This document shows positions 21,031-32,658 of a stretch of 64,000 nucleotides of DNA, one piece after another. The first letter of the stretch is position 1. Every line of letters starts with the position of its first letter. A program made the position numbers and the translations under genes. The notes under the pieces are model-generated. The model had not been told where the DNA came from. It searched no databases and saw only the letters and a list, made by a program, of their open reading frames with translations. The DNA is taken from NCBI RefSeq assembly GCF_000687475.1, contig NC_057317.1:4836501-4900500 (forward strand), in the 5' to 3' direction. Source of the DNA: Ustilaginoidea virens. Its lineage: Eukaryota; Ascomycota; Sordariomycetes; Hypocreales; Clavicipitaceae.

Positions 21031-21580
21031 GTTTGGGGAGGGGGGTGGGGTGCAAAGGACCAGACGCCAGCGGAGCCGGTTTCCCACGGGTGTGTGGCGT
21101 GTCTGCAGCAAGGCAGCCAGCTCTCTGACGAGCCCCCGTGGCAAGTGCAACGGGCAAGGAAACCGAGAGCACTTGCCGCTTACTGCAACGCACTGCGGTC
21201 CCCGTCCCTGGTGAATACCTAGGTATGTACCTTACCTGGTAGTCAGTCTGGTCTGGTGAGTAGGTACCTTGGTACAGTGGTTGGCACTTGGAGCGTGGCA
21301 TGACGGTCCTCGGTTTTGCTTGGCGTGGGCATTGTTGCAGTTGCAGTGGCAATGCGACCACTTGGCAAATTGCACCCATTGCCCATGTTGTTTGTTGTTG
21401 TTGACGCTGTTGTCGTTGCTGTCGTTGCTGTCGTTGTTGTTCGCACATCCCTGCCCGACAAGTCGAATTGCCGATGGAGTGAGTGCCAGACGGATAATGC
21501 ACGTCAGTACGTCGGTCGTCGGTACGTCAGAAGCCCACTCCCAGCCCCAGTCGGTCCGGTTTCCTTTTTCCTTTTCCTTT

Positions 21581-21673
21581 TTTTTCTTTTTTTTTTTTTT
21601 TTTCCGACGGCAAACCTGCCCAAAACGAGACGAGACGAGACGAGACGAGACGAGACGAGACGAGACGAGACGA
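21581..21673. repeat. Poly-T tract followed by (CGAGA)n array
   Basis: A T-rich run is followed by about nine perfect CGAGA units at 21627-21673. Confidence 0.9.
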
Positions 21674-21989
21674 GGCCAGCGTGGACGCGGGCTTGCATGG
21701 CAGCTTCCCGACAGCCTCGTCGAGGCCGCGCCGTGCTTGTCAGAATCCCCCCCCCCGGGCCCCTGTGGAAAAGGGAAAATGGGGGCCTCCAGCAGACCTC
21801 GGCTACCTGCCGCCCAGGAGTACTTTTGCTTCCGCCGCCGTGCACGGCGACTTCCGCCAGGTGCGCTTGCCTGCCTTCCTTGTGGCCTGGGTGCCGATTG
21901 GCCAGCTCCCGGCCCCGCCAGCAAGAAACAAGACCCCACCGGCTTCTGCCAGCCCGAAATGATTTAGTCGTAACAAGTAAAATAAATAA

Positions 21990-22075
21990 TCAACAAAAAA
22001 AAATTAAATATTAAATATTAAATATTAAATATTAAAAATAAATAAATAAAATAAAATAAAGTAAAATAAAAAACT
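21990..22075. repeat. AT-only simple sequence (TTAAATA / AAATA units)
   Basis: About 85 bp almost free of G and C, made of AAATATT and AAATA units. Confidence 0.9.
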
Positions 22076-23864
22076 TGTCATCTCCGTCTCATTTGCGTCG
22101 GGTAGTTAGTTGTCTTAGTCCGAGTAGAAGCAAATCTTACCACTCCCGTGGCTCGCTGGGGTGGCAAGGGGGCAGGCAGGGCGGCCTTTTTCGCCAGAAC
22201 AAAAGTCGAATCAGCAGCTGTGCCGAGCCGCGCGGCCCAAGACAAGGAAAAGAAAGGGGAGAAACGGCGCTGGACTTTCCGCCCTTGCATTTTCATCTGG
22301 TGACGCAGCGGGCCTGGCAAGTCTGTCCGCGCGCGACGGTCAGGTCAGAGAGGATGCACACTCCCGTAGCAGTAGCAACGACCAAAAGTTCCCGCCCGCC
22401 TGCGGCTTCCAGAACAACCAAGGCAGGTTGCGTTGCGTTGCGTTGCAGTCCGCCAAACAAAAACCCCACACACCGCCGCTGCTGCCAACAAAACGTACAT
22501 ACATACCAAAGTTGACCACCCAAAAGGCACGGCTTGCCGTTGGACCCGACAACATGGGATGGGCCCGTGACCCGGCTTCAGCATGCGACGCCGCAAGTGG
22601 TGGCCACGTCTGGAAAGAAGCTTGACCTCGGCGGGTTTCCGCCGCCCCCGCCCCCGCCGCCGCGACGAGGACGTGATTCTTCCTTCAGGCATGCCCCCCG
22701 ACTCGCCAACGTCACAAACAGCTTCGTGTGAACATGCCCAGAGCCACTGGTTCGAATCGTCGCAAAACGGAATAAAAACCCATCACGAACCCCCCATCAA
22801 GGTCACCGGTGCTCCAGATGTATGCCCCCACCCCCATTCTTCTTGCGGCCATCTCGTTCCAGGAAAAGGCTGTGAGTCAGATCGGGCGGAGTTTCAGATC
22901 CCGCCCAGCATGCCGAGTACTCCGTGATGCTTCCACGCAATCATGTCCACACTTCCGAGGACGCGTTCGTGTCGCTGCAAGAGCCAGGACGCTAGCAGTC
23001 GAGACCCACTGGATTCCGAATCCCCAACGCCATGTGAATCGAGTTGCTTCGTCAAACGCCCTGCCGCGCAGCAGGTCTTTCCGGCCCAAGTCCGTGACAA
23101 ATGCTGCCGCCTGAGAAACCGAGACCTGCCTGATTTGTCCATAACTGCAAAAGGTCAACCCCGCAATGGACGTCTGGAACCCTCAAGTCGATATTTCAAC
23201 ACGTAACCACGTCATGATTCGACGCTCGTTTCTACGCAACCCGACCTGGAAAAGGGCCGTTTGCAGTCGGCGTAGAGCACCCTCGATAGGAGGGGCTGAT
23301 GGTCTTTTGTTTCAGATAATTCGTCGAGGCGGTGGCATGCCCAGCCGTTGTAAGCTTACCTCGGCCGATTGAATCATGCGCTCACGTGGCCATGCTTGGT
23401 GTGTGTGTTCGACTAGGCAGTTAGCCCCGAGCTTCATGGCGGCATTGACGCCGATGGCAACCCATCCAAGCACCAACCATTCGTCATGGCTTACGTCCTA
23501 CCTGGATCAGTGGCTGCGCGCGATGCAGATGATCATTTATTCAGCCACAGAACCCAGACACCCTCGCGGATGATCCGGGACGTCGCTCTCCCCGATTGGT
23601 ATCGTGTCGTGTGTAGCGAGTTTCGACGACGTCGAGGGTGGAATCGGACACGGCAGCTCGCTTAAGATTGTACAGCATGCCAAAGTCCACCGTGATCCTT
23701 CTTGCGCAATTCCCACACACGGTACAGAGAAGAGAGCTTGTAAATCGGGTTGGTTGGAAGGCAAACCGTCTATTCTTCACGCAGCAGCAGCGTAGCAAGT
23801 TCACAAAAAAAAAGAAAGAAAAAAGAAAGAAAAAAAAGAAAACCCACGGCTTGTTTTCGTTCAT

Positions 23865-23919
23865 GTCAGGCACGTCAAGTCACGCACGTCAAGTCACGCA
23901 CGTCAAGTCACGCACGAGT
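23865..23919. repeat. 14-bp minisatellite (GTCAAGTCACGCAC)n
   Basis: About 3.5 units, near perfect. The previous ~50 bp is an AAAG-rich tract. Confidence 0.85.
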
Positions 23920-25214
23920 CAATAGCTGTGCGGGTCTCACTCGCGTCCCTGTAGGCTGCCTCCTTGCAAGCAGCGAAGGGCTGTCAAAGAAGTTTCTTTT
24001 TTTCTTCTTTTTCTTTTTTTTTCTGAAAATTCATTCCTCTTGCCGATGATTTGTCATGCAGGCTAATATAGCCGTAGCGCGGCTTTTGGGCCGTAGTCCG
24101 GAACGGGTACTAGTCCCTGGGTGTTTGGTGTCCCGTCACATGGTGGTTGCCAAGCCCCAAAGAGGGAAGCGAAACAGCCATATTCGAGGGAAACAAGACT
24201 ATCGACTTGTCATTCGTGTGATCTCGTTCTCTTTTTTTTTTTGTATTTTTATTTTTTATTTTTGGTGCGGCACCGCGCAATCGTTGATCGACAAACAGCA
24301 AATCTCCCAAGATTGTGCGACTTGAACGCAAACAGACGCCGTCCCTTGGCAGGCACAGTGCCCCTTTGATCTGGATAAGCGAGCCGCAACGTGTCGTGTT
24401 GATGCGCTCAGCAAAGCCACGCGACGTACGTGCGATGTGACGCCCATGTGCCGGTAGTACTCCGTACATCAAAACAATGTAAAGATGCGGCGAGATGGCA
24501 GGGGGGGGGAGTGCCGGACAATTTCACCACCCCTGCACGTCAGCTCTCCCCCACCCACCTCCTTTTCCTTGCCGCTGGCCCGCTGGCGGGCTGGGATTCA
24601 GGTCGGGTCAAGTCAGCATCCAGAATCACAACAGAGTTCGGACTGCCGGCTCAGACTTGACGAGGCCAGGGTATGTACTCCGTCCCGTACTCCGTACTCC
24701 GTGGTGTAGTAGATAACCATGCTTCGAAACGTGCCAGGATGCCACGCGAAGGCCACATTTCCAACAATACAGGCTGGCTTGGGCAAAATCGCACCCCACC
24801 CCTTCTCCAGCCTGTACTTTTGTTATTGCAAGTAGTGCCATGGAGTCATGGATTGCCGTGAAGAAGCGCAAGTTTTGTTGCGAGGAGGGCGTCGGCAATA
24901 AGGGCGCGTTTAATTGCCCTTTCTGGTTAGGCTCGGGCTGACCAGAGCCACTACCGAACATGTTTTGTGTAAATAGTCAGGGGTGGCGCAACTGGGGACT
25001 CTTTGCTCGCTTCGGCAGGTGGCAAGTTTGCTTGGCCCGTCAGGGCGATAGGACAGGGCCGGTGGGCCGCAGGGGCCGCAGGGTGGAGGGGAGGAAGGGA
25101 GGTTAGCTCCATTCCCAGGCACGGACGGAATCCGACGGCGTGTTTGGGGGTACAGACAGGACAGCCGTTGACGAGGTCCCGTCGACGGACAATGTCTGTG
25201 TTGCTTGATAAAAG

Positions 25215-25238
25215 AAAAAAAAAAAAAAAAAAAAAAAA
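25215..25238. repeat. 24-nt poly-A run
   Basis: Uninterrupted A in the gene-poor block. Confidence 0.9.
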
Positions 25239-25557
25239 CGCGCACTTCCGTGGCGCCTTGTCATTTGCGCGGCAAAGACGATGACGATGGATCGGATCAG
25301 TAAACGTTGGCCGAAGGACTCTGGCGCAGGAATGCATTTCTGTCGACGGAGGTTTTTGCTTTTCGCTTTGGTGGTTTTTCTTTCCCTTTTTTTCCGTCCG
25401 ACTCGGGTACATTGGGTCCAGCAATCTCGGCAGAATCCCCCGTCAACAGGCGACGGATTCCGTCTTTGGAGCCGGCCTGGCGCCCTCCCTGCCGCCCGCG
25501 CATCCACGAACTTTTGGTCTGTCAAGATGCCGCCCGTTCTGGCTGGTCCTGATGCAC

Positions 25558-25602
25558 GGAAGGGGAGGGGAAGGGGAAGGGGAAGGGGAAGGGGAGGGGG
25601 GA
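25558..25602. repeat. (GGGGAA)n microsatellite
   Basis: G-rich hexamer array on the plus strand. G-runs of four spaced by AA or A could form a G-quadruplex on this strand. Confidence 0.85.
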
Positions 25603-25852
25603 TCCATCAGCGGCACTTGCATTGGGAAGGTGCCGAGCAAGACAAAGATGCTGGACCTTGTTCTCAATGGTGGCTCTGCCTGCCGCGTAGCGTGGTCGAT
25701 TGATTGCATCGGTACTCCGTACTCCGTAGTGCGTTATCCTGGGACGGACACGCCCTCCTGCTTGAGGATGGGAGGATGCAAGGGGTGGGAAGTTTTCCGA
25801 GACCCTTGACGGTGGGGCACTGGAGATGCAGTCATGAATGATGATGATGAAT

Positions 25853-25975
25853 GGCTGGGAGGATGGTGGATGGTGGATGGTGGATGGTGGATGGTGGTGG
25901 TGGTGGCGGTGGTGGTGGTAGTGCACAGTGGTGGTGGTGGTGCATGGCTGGGTGGTGGCGGTGGACACGGTGGAT
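25853..25975. repeat. GGTGGATGGT / GGTGGTGGC low-complexity tract
   Basis: Strongly strand-asymmetric purine/T repeat of TGGATGG and GGTGGT units over ~120 bp. Confidence 0.85.
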
Positions 25976-27335
25976 GGTGGACTCGGCACTGTACGAACTG
26001 GCAGCTGGGATTGCAGTTGCACGGATCTTTGACAGGCGGCGGCGGCTGATCAACCAACGCGACCGTACGTCCGTATGCGGTCTGGGTCTGGTCTGGTGAC
26101 TCTGGTGACTCCACCAGCTGCTCTATTCTACTCTACAGCTGCAGCGGCATCTGCTGCCCACCACCGCCCTCACCACACCCCCCCCCCCCTCCTCCTCCCC
26201 CGGTTGCCGCGGATACTCCGTACCGTGCTTGGCCCCTAGAGGCTACCGACTACACGGGTAACCTAACGGGACTGGGAAGCCTTGCCCGTCCCGTTGTCTT
26301 TTCTCTTTTTCCTTCCCCCCTGCCTTCTGTCCTTTTCCTTCTTCTTTCTTTGTCTCCGTACGTACCCGCTTCCTCCAACCAAAACAAGGAAGAAGAAGAA
26401 GAAGAAGAAAAAAAAAAAAAAAGGCTGGAGGCGGAGGCCTTTGCTCGACGCCGTCGGAAGTGGAGATGGGGCCGGCGCAATTTCCTGCAACTACCGATCA
26501 CGAACCAACTCCGTGCCAAAAGGCCGTCCAAAACCACTTGAGCTCACCCCCCCCCCCCCCCCGGCCCCGGCTTCCGCGTTACCAGACCTCCGGCACTCCG
26601 TAGTGCGCTGCGACCAACTACCAACTACCAACTACCTACTCCGTACTGCCTACTGGCTACTGCCAACTGCTAGCCAGCCCCAGGTCGTTGCTTCACCAAA
26701 GCCCGCCCGCCGTTGGTTCAAGCGGCATGGCGAAGCCCAAAACTCCCGCCCGAGTCGCCGTCTGGGCCCTGCTCGCTTGTGAGACCGCCACTTACTACTC
26801 CGTAGTAGTATCGACACCAGGTCCAACGGTGCTGATGCACTCGGAAGGCGAGCCTGTCGGTTGTCGCTGTAGGGAGAAACTTGCAAGGGTTTCGGAAAAC
26901 AAAACAGCAAAGACGAGTGCCACATGATGGTGCCCACCGCCCATTGCCCGCCCACTGCCCACTGCCCATGCCGCATCTTGTTGGACAAGGGGCCTTGGGG
27001 AAAAAGCCAATTGATCAGATCAATCTGTAGCAATAATCAGTCTTGGCCGCAACTCGCTGCGCCCCTTGCCTATCATCGCCCTCCTCTCGGAGCTTTGTGG
27101 TTGGTTTTTGTGCAAGGCAACTAACTCTTGCCTTGTTGTTGCCGATGCGGCCTTGAAGTGGAATTCCTCGACGGCGATTCCATGGTGTCGTTGCTTGCAA
27201 CCACAGCAAAAGAATGTCTGTCTCCTGCGCCGTCCCTCGTACCTACTACGTAACACCGTAACCAACCACTCTCGGCACAGTTAGGGGCAGGCCCCACGCC
27301 GCAATCTGGTGGCAGCCATGGCCGAGGGCTAGTAA

Positions 27336-27406
27336 GAGCCAAGGGTCAAGATCCCGAGAGCCAAGATCCCAAGAGTCATGATCCCCAAGAGCCAAGATCC
27401 TTTGGG
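27336..27406. repeat. Minisatellite with AGCCAAGATCC units
   Basis: Four imperfect ~19-bp units around the words CCAAGATCC and GAG(A/T)(G/C)(C/A). Confidence 0.75.
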
Positions 27407-28403
27407 AGTGAACAGCAGAGCAGGTACAGGACCTGGCCACGTCATACCAGTGCCCGTGGTACGTAAGTAACACCGACGAGTCCAAGCCCCCGTTTCGTTT
27501 TTGGTTGCTTCGCAACTCCCTTTTGGCAAGAATGCCATTCGTAGCCGCTGGCCCCTTGGTACTCGCCGCCGTCATCGCTTGCCGTGCGTGTTTGGGCGAA
27601 CGGGTTCGGAGTTCTCCGTAGAGAACCCTTAGATTCAACCCCCCGGCACTAGTTTATATTCAATGGCAATATCCCCCCCGCCGACCCCCCGGGGCTGAAA
27701 CCGGGTCGCTCGGTAATTACCTATTTGACAACATTCTTCATGGAGAGCGAGCGAGTCTAGTAGTTAGCTTTCTCATCGTCCTGGTACGCCGTCGTAGCTC
27801 GTTAGTTTAGTTGGTCTGCCGCACCAGCCACAGGTACACACATGTCCTCGTCCAGGCCGCGGAATACTCCGGACTCCGGACTCCGTATTCGGTACGTCAA
27901 AGGTGACCCTTTTGTTCAAGTACTAGGTAACTTAGGTACCTAGCCAGCCGTTCCGTATTAGGACCAATGACAATGCGCAATTATCAAGTCTCGCCAACGT
28001 GGGGCCCGAATGGTCAATGGCAACGTGGTACGGAGTACGGAGTGACTGAGCATCAAATCGGGGGATCAACACTGGCCATTACTCACCGAACAGCCCAATC
28101 CTTATTTGTGTACTGCCAACGCTTGGAACGCGTAGAAGTCGGCAGTATGAAAGCGGCGATCTCGAGGTCCGGAAGAGAAAAACACAAAAAAAAAAAAAAA
28201 ACTGCCTCTGCCGCGATACCGTACTATGCGCGGGATCCGTCACCCCTTGCATGATATCATGGTTCAGTCCACTTGACTCAGTGCCGGCATCCTTCCAACT
28301 GAGTGCCGATGGTTGATGCAGCTTCAAGCTTCTGTTTCCAATAAATCGGTCTGCCGAAAAAGTCCACCACTCAGACCACATGCCTCAGCCCTCACTCAGC
28401 CCA

Positions 28404-28432
28404 TCGACGTTTGACGTTTGACGTTTGACGTT
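28404..28432. repeat. (GACGTTT)n heptamer repeat
   Basis: Four tandem units of GACGTTT. Confidence 0.9.
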
Positions 28433-28783
28433 CCGACGGTTCGGCTTTCGGGTTGGAAAAGGGTGCAAGTGTGACGCCGGGACCGAGGAAAGTGGCAGAT
28501 GCCCGCCGTATTTGAACGGGGGGGGGGGGGCATGGCATGGGATTCCCACAGCCAGTACTACAGGACGGCAAGTAAACGTTGCCTCGCAAGTCCCCCGGTA
28601 GATCACGAAGCCCCTGGTCATGAACCTTGTCCGGTACACCGCCATGTTGCACAGCTCTCTCTCGCCAAGAACTGCCCACTGTTTGCAGCAAAGACCATGC
28701 TTTACTGCTGGCCCTAAAAATAAATTACCTGAGCTTGTTGGCCAAAATCTCCGCGTCGGTCAACAATGTCAGGCTCAGGAATT

Positions 28784-28803
28784 GGGGGGGGGGGGGGGGG
28801 GGG
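28784..28803. repeat. 20-nt poly-G run
   Basis: Uninterrupted G on the plus strand. Confidence 0.9.
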
Positions 28804-31675
28804 TTTGTGATAGCCGCTGCTTTACTCCAGGTTGTCCTTGACCTCATACCAAGCCCGAAGATGAGCTGCAGCTGGAGGGGATTCCTTTTCCTCGAGAAGC
28901 CTTTTCTAACCTACGGCATACGGCCATATACGCGGATTTCAACGGAGCCGTGGATTACAATATGAGTTTCTTGGCGGTTTGTCGAAACAATACACAACGC
29001 GGGCATCTCGGCGCGGGCATCTCGGCGACTGGCTGCGGCGTGTCGTATCCTACCCGTCCTGATGATTCCTTACTGATGAGCTATGGTGGGTCAAGTCGCT
29101 CTGTCGCTAAATCCAACCAAATGCGATAAGAAAGGGCCCTGGGGTTTCTGACAGGGTGTGCCCTCCCGGAAATTGTCGGATGTCCACGCTTGGCATTCAT
29201 TGTTCCTGTGGCTTGGCTCGACCCTATTGGCGGGTCAGTCCGCGGATTTCCTCCTTCTTGTCTGTCTGTAGACAGTAAACACTGATGGCCAAACGTGTGA
29301 CGGCAATGAGTTGGCCCATTATCCTCCCACTCATAGCACGGTGTTTTGCAAATTGCGACACTGACGGCCGGTAGCACGCTCCAGATCGTGAGACTCGTTT
29401 GATCCCGTCGTTGCTGTCTTGCTTCAGTGGCATTGCTGCTTATGCAGTCATGTATCGAATTAAAAGCATGCATCCCGGGCTCTCATGCTTTTCATGGATG
29501 GCGTGGTGCTATTCTTTAGCGAGATAAAACAAAGCAAAAAAAAAAAAATGACAATAAATACACCGTGATGGTAGCATTCTCAGGAGAACGAAGTGTCAGA
29601 CACCCACTCGTAGAGACCGTGGCATGTAGTGGCGGGTGGCATTCCTGATGGGCAGGCGGAGATGGTGGGCCAACCCCAGATTACTTACCGCCGAGCCCGT
29701 TGATATTGGTCTTCATTCCAAGCCCTATGCCTAGTATCTGCGGCGACTTCATTTTCTTACAGAGTAGGCTAGGTTGCGACTCGCGAGTATCTGCCGATGT
29801 AATGTCGAGGTTGGCCAATGGTGCTTGACGCAGCACGTCATTCTCAGATATACTTTGGTGCAAGTGTCGCAAACTTGGCGCAACTTATTCCTGTGCTCAT
29901 GCTAGATAGCATGCATGGCTCGCATCTCGCCCCCACGAGACAGGTCTCGCTGGGCTCACACCTCCATATATCAACATGGCCGGGAGAGGCACCAGCTTGG
30001 AGACGCTCGGTTCTTGTTCATCGCTAATCCCACATCGACTGCCATTGCCCTGCGGGAAGGTGCCGGTAGCTGCTAGTCCAAGTTTGTAGCCGCGACAGCT
30101 CGTCCAGCCACAGGACCCGTCGCATCTGAAGTTATGCCCTCTTTGGCGGCTTCATATCAGGCTCGTTTCCAAATTCAAAACATCTGGCATCGTCATCCTA
30201 CCGCGACAATGGGCCAAGGAATCGATGTATTAGCCTGCTGGCATTGTCTCAGCTACCGCTGAAACCTGGACCTCTCTCTCGGATCAGGGATGCTAGGGCA
30301 TCCAGAATTTTGTTTAAAGCAATGCCTCCGAACATCCTCGGTTATTCTACTCCTCACTGCACACGCAACCTGCCGACATGGTCCGAGGCGTGGCACGGTC
30401 AAAAACCGATATGACCATGCTCCCTGTTGAAAAGGAGACAACATCCCGGCGGCATGGAGAACTGATGGACACGGATATAAGGAAGGTACCGTTACGCCGT
30501 AATTGCGTGTGCTCTTTGATCGATGCTCGGCCGGCCAGAGCCGGGATTGTACCATACTTAGCTTCTCGGGGAGGGGGCGGAAGAGAGCATTTTATTACTC
30601 ATGAGGGCCCATGCAAATAACTAGTTTTACCGCAAAATAGTTTACTGCATATGGCCGGATCGGGAAATTCTTTGGGTGTTAAGCGAAATGCTTGGTACTA
30701 GTCGTCACTTTTGCGCGGCGACTACTGGCTTTCGTGCTTGCATCTTGGCCTCAACCTCTTCTCTCTGCATTCGCCCCTGTGGGCCGAGGCCACTTCCTCG
30801 GCGTGACCATGCTTGTCAGCAGGCAGCGGAGGGGAGAATGCAGCAAATCCAGCAATGGCTCGTTGGAATCTAAATGATCAATGTTGGCGGGTACAACAGG
30901 CATTTCCCGAGACGCAATGCCATGATACATGCATAAACGTGAACTCCCGTTCTTCTCTGGGCCATGGAATGCCCAGAGCTTTTATTGCGGCAAAAAAAAA
31001 AAAGAAAAGTTGTGAACAAACCAGTACTGTACTCCGTACCAAGCAACCGGATGGGCTGCCGACTAACAGCCCCTTGCTGCTTGTGCTTGTCCGAATCCCC
31101 TGCTTGTTTGGCCTTGGCTTCGGTGGATTGGACGGAGGGCTGTGCCGATATGATGATACGCTTTAGCAGAAGGCTGGCCCGACGGGTACTTTTGCCCGCC
31201 CTGTGACTGCCCGGGGCCGCCGTGTCAAGTTCAGCAGGGGGGCTCCCCAGCATCACCATCCTTTATGGGCATGTCAGCCGTGTCGTGTCGCTGGTGTTAT
31301 TTCCGCTCAAGCTGTCCGTTTCGAGCCCGTCCTGTCAACCCGGTCAGAGGCCCAGAGCTGCCATGCCGTATCCTCGACGTAGCATTCAACGACGTGATGG
31401 TGCGGTCAAACGCTGCGTGTCTCTGACTTGCCGAAAGTAGCTGGAATTGTCCTGCTTCTCGCCCATGGCATGCATTGCGACATCGCGCGGATGCCACCAG
31501 TGCCGATCAAATAGAGTCCTGCAAAGGGGTTGAGTCATGAGTCGTGAGTCGTGACGCTTGACGATGTTATTCCCATTCCCGCACCTGAACGCAAAGTGCG
31601 GCTGGGTCCATGTAACATGTAACGGTCCAAGAAGCTTGCGCGTTCCCAAACGCCAGCCAGCGGTCAGCCCCGAGC

Positions 31676-31711
31676 AGCAAGAGCAACAAGAGCAACAAGA
31701 GCAACAGACGT
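31676..31711. repeat. (AAGAGCAAC)n repeat
   Basis: About four 9-bp units. Confidence 0.85.
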
Positions 31712-32658
31712 CGTACCGTCGCGTACCGTGAGCGCGGGCAAGTCCCTGCACCCCCCTCCCCCGGTCGGTCAGAGTGGAGCCTCCGTTCTTCAGCTGACCA
31801 CCAAGATCAAAGTCTTCCACTCCCCCGGCGCCCGGACACCCCTAGCCGAGAAGTGACAGCCGTTGCAAGACTGGCACTAGTGCTGCTAAGTTCTGACCCC
31901 TAGCCGACTAGTGCAAATACCGTCCCTGCCGGCCACTTGCCACGTCGAGAAGGCTATACCAGTCGCCAGCCATTGTCCTGGAGCGGTGCCCTGGCGTGGT
32001 GCCCAGGAAAGGCAAAAAACACGTGCGGCGGCTCCCACTTGCCGCATGACGTTCGTTGCCCGGTGCTCTTTGTCGTGGGTATTTTCGGGTCTTGGTCAAG
32101 CAGCCAAATCCAGCCCAAGCGTGGCACTTCTGGACCCTCGTTCGCCCGCTTATCAGTCCCTGTACGTTGCCGAGATTGGCCTGTTGGTTATTGTTCTCTA
32201 ACATCAGCCCATCAGGCAACTCAAAAGCAACACACACCCCCCCCCCAAAAGCCCTCGTAGTTTCTTCTCAACTTTGTTTCGTATTGCTGGTTTCGTGAGA
32301 ATGAGGACGTTCAGACATGGTTCCTAGACCTTCTATACAGTCATCAGTACTCGGACAGCTCAGGAGGAACGACTTTCAAGAGTAGGATTTTACGCCTTAC
32401 GCCTTTTCAGCAAACCCTCATATAAGCCGTTGTTTCATCCGGGATTCATATCCAAAGGATTCAACGACAGCGTCCTTGCCGCCAAAGAACTTCCAGTTTC
32501 CCCCTCCCCCCCCCCTTTTGAACGCAGCCCGACAACCACCTGCGACGTTTAGCATCGTTTAGCATTCATCGTGGATTCCGCCGTCGATAGGTTGAACAGA
32601 GCCAGAAAGTTTGGAGCCCGGCTTACTCTTCTTGATCGACACCCCGAAGCCTTTTTCA

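Larger units (their letters stand above)
16249..32658. other. 16.4-kb gene-poor block
   Basis: No coding region can be supported here. Open frames reach 429 codons (20213-21502, minus) but are compositionally biased, begin with non-ATG codons or overlap equally long antisense frames. I saw no tRNA-like cloverleaf. The block is a patchwork of simple repeats (entered separately), homopolymers and dispersed 9-mers. It lies upstream of the Zn2Cys6 gene at 32659 on one side and of the Any1-like gene on the other, so its ends hold both promoters. Untranslated transcripts, or small spliced genes too weak to see by eye, remain possible. Confidence 0.55.

Noticed and set aside
20213..21502. 429-codon minus-strand open frame in the gene-poor block
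   Set aside because: It starts with GTG, has a Gln/Arg-rich repeat start and Pro/Ser filler, has no motif, and overlaps equally long plus-strand frames over GC-rich low-complexity DNA.
22735..22790. tRNA B-box-like GGTTCGAATC near 22750
   Set aside because: The flanking five-base arms do not pair and no A-box or acceptor stem is present.
29580..29752. Possible 42-residue spliced peptide on the minus strand (donor GTAAGT at 29688, acceptor CATCAG at 29645)
   Set aside because: The intron would be only 44 nt, lacks a branch-site consensus, and the peptide has no signal peptide or recognisable motif.
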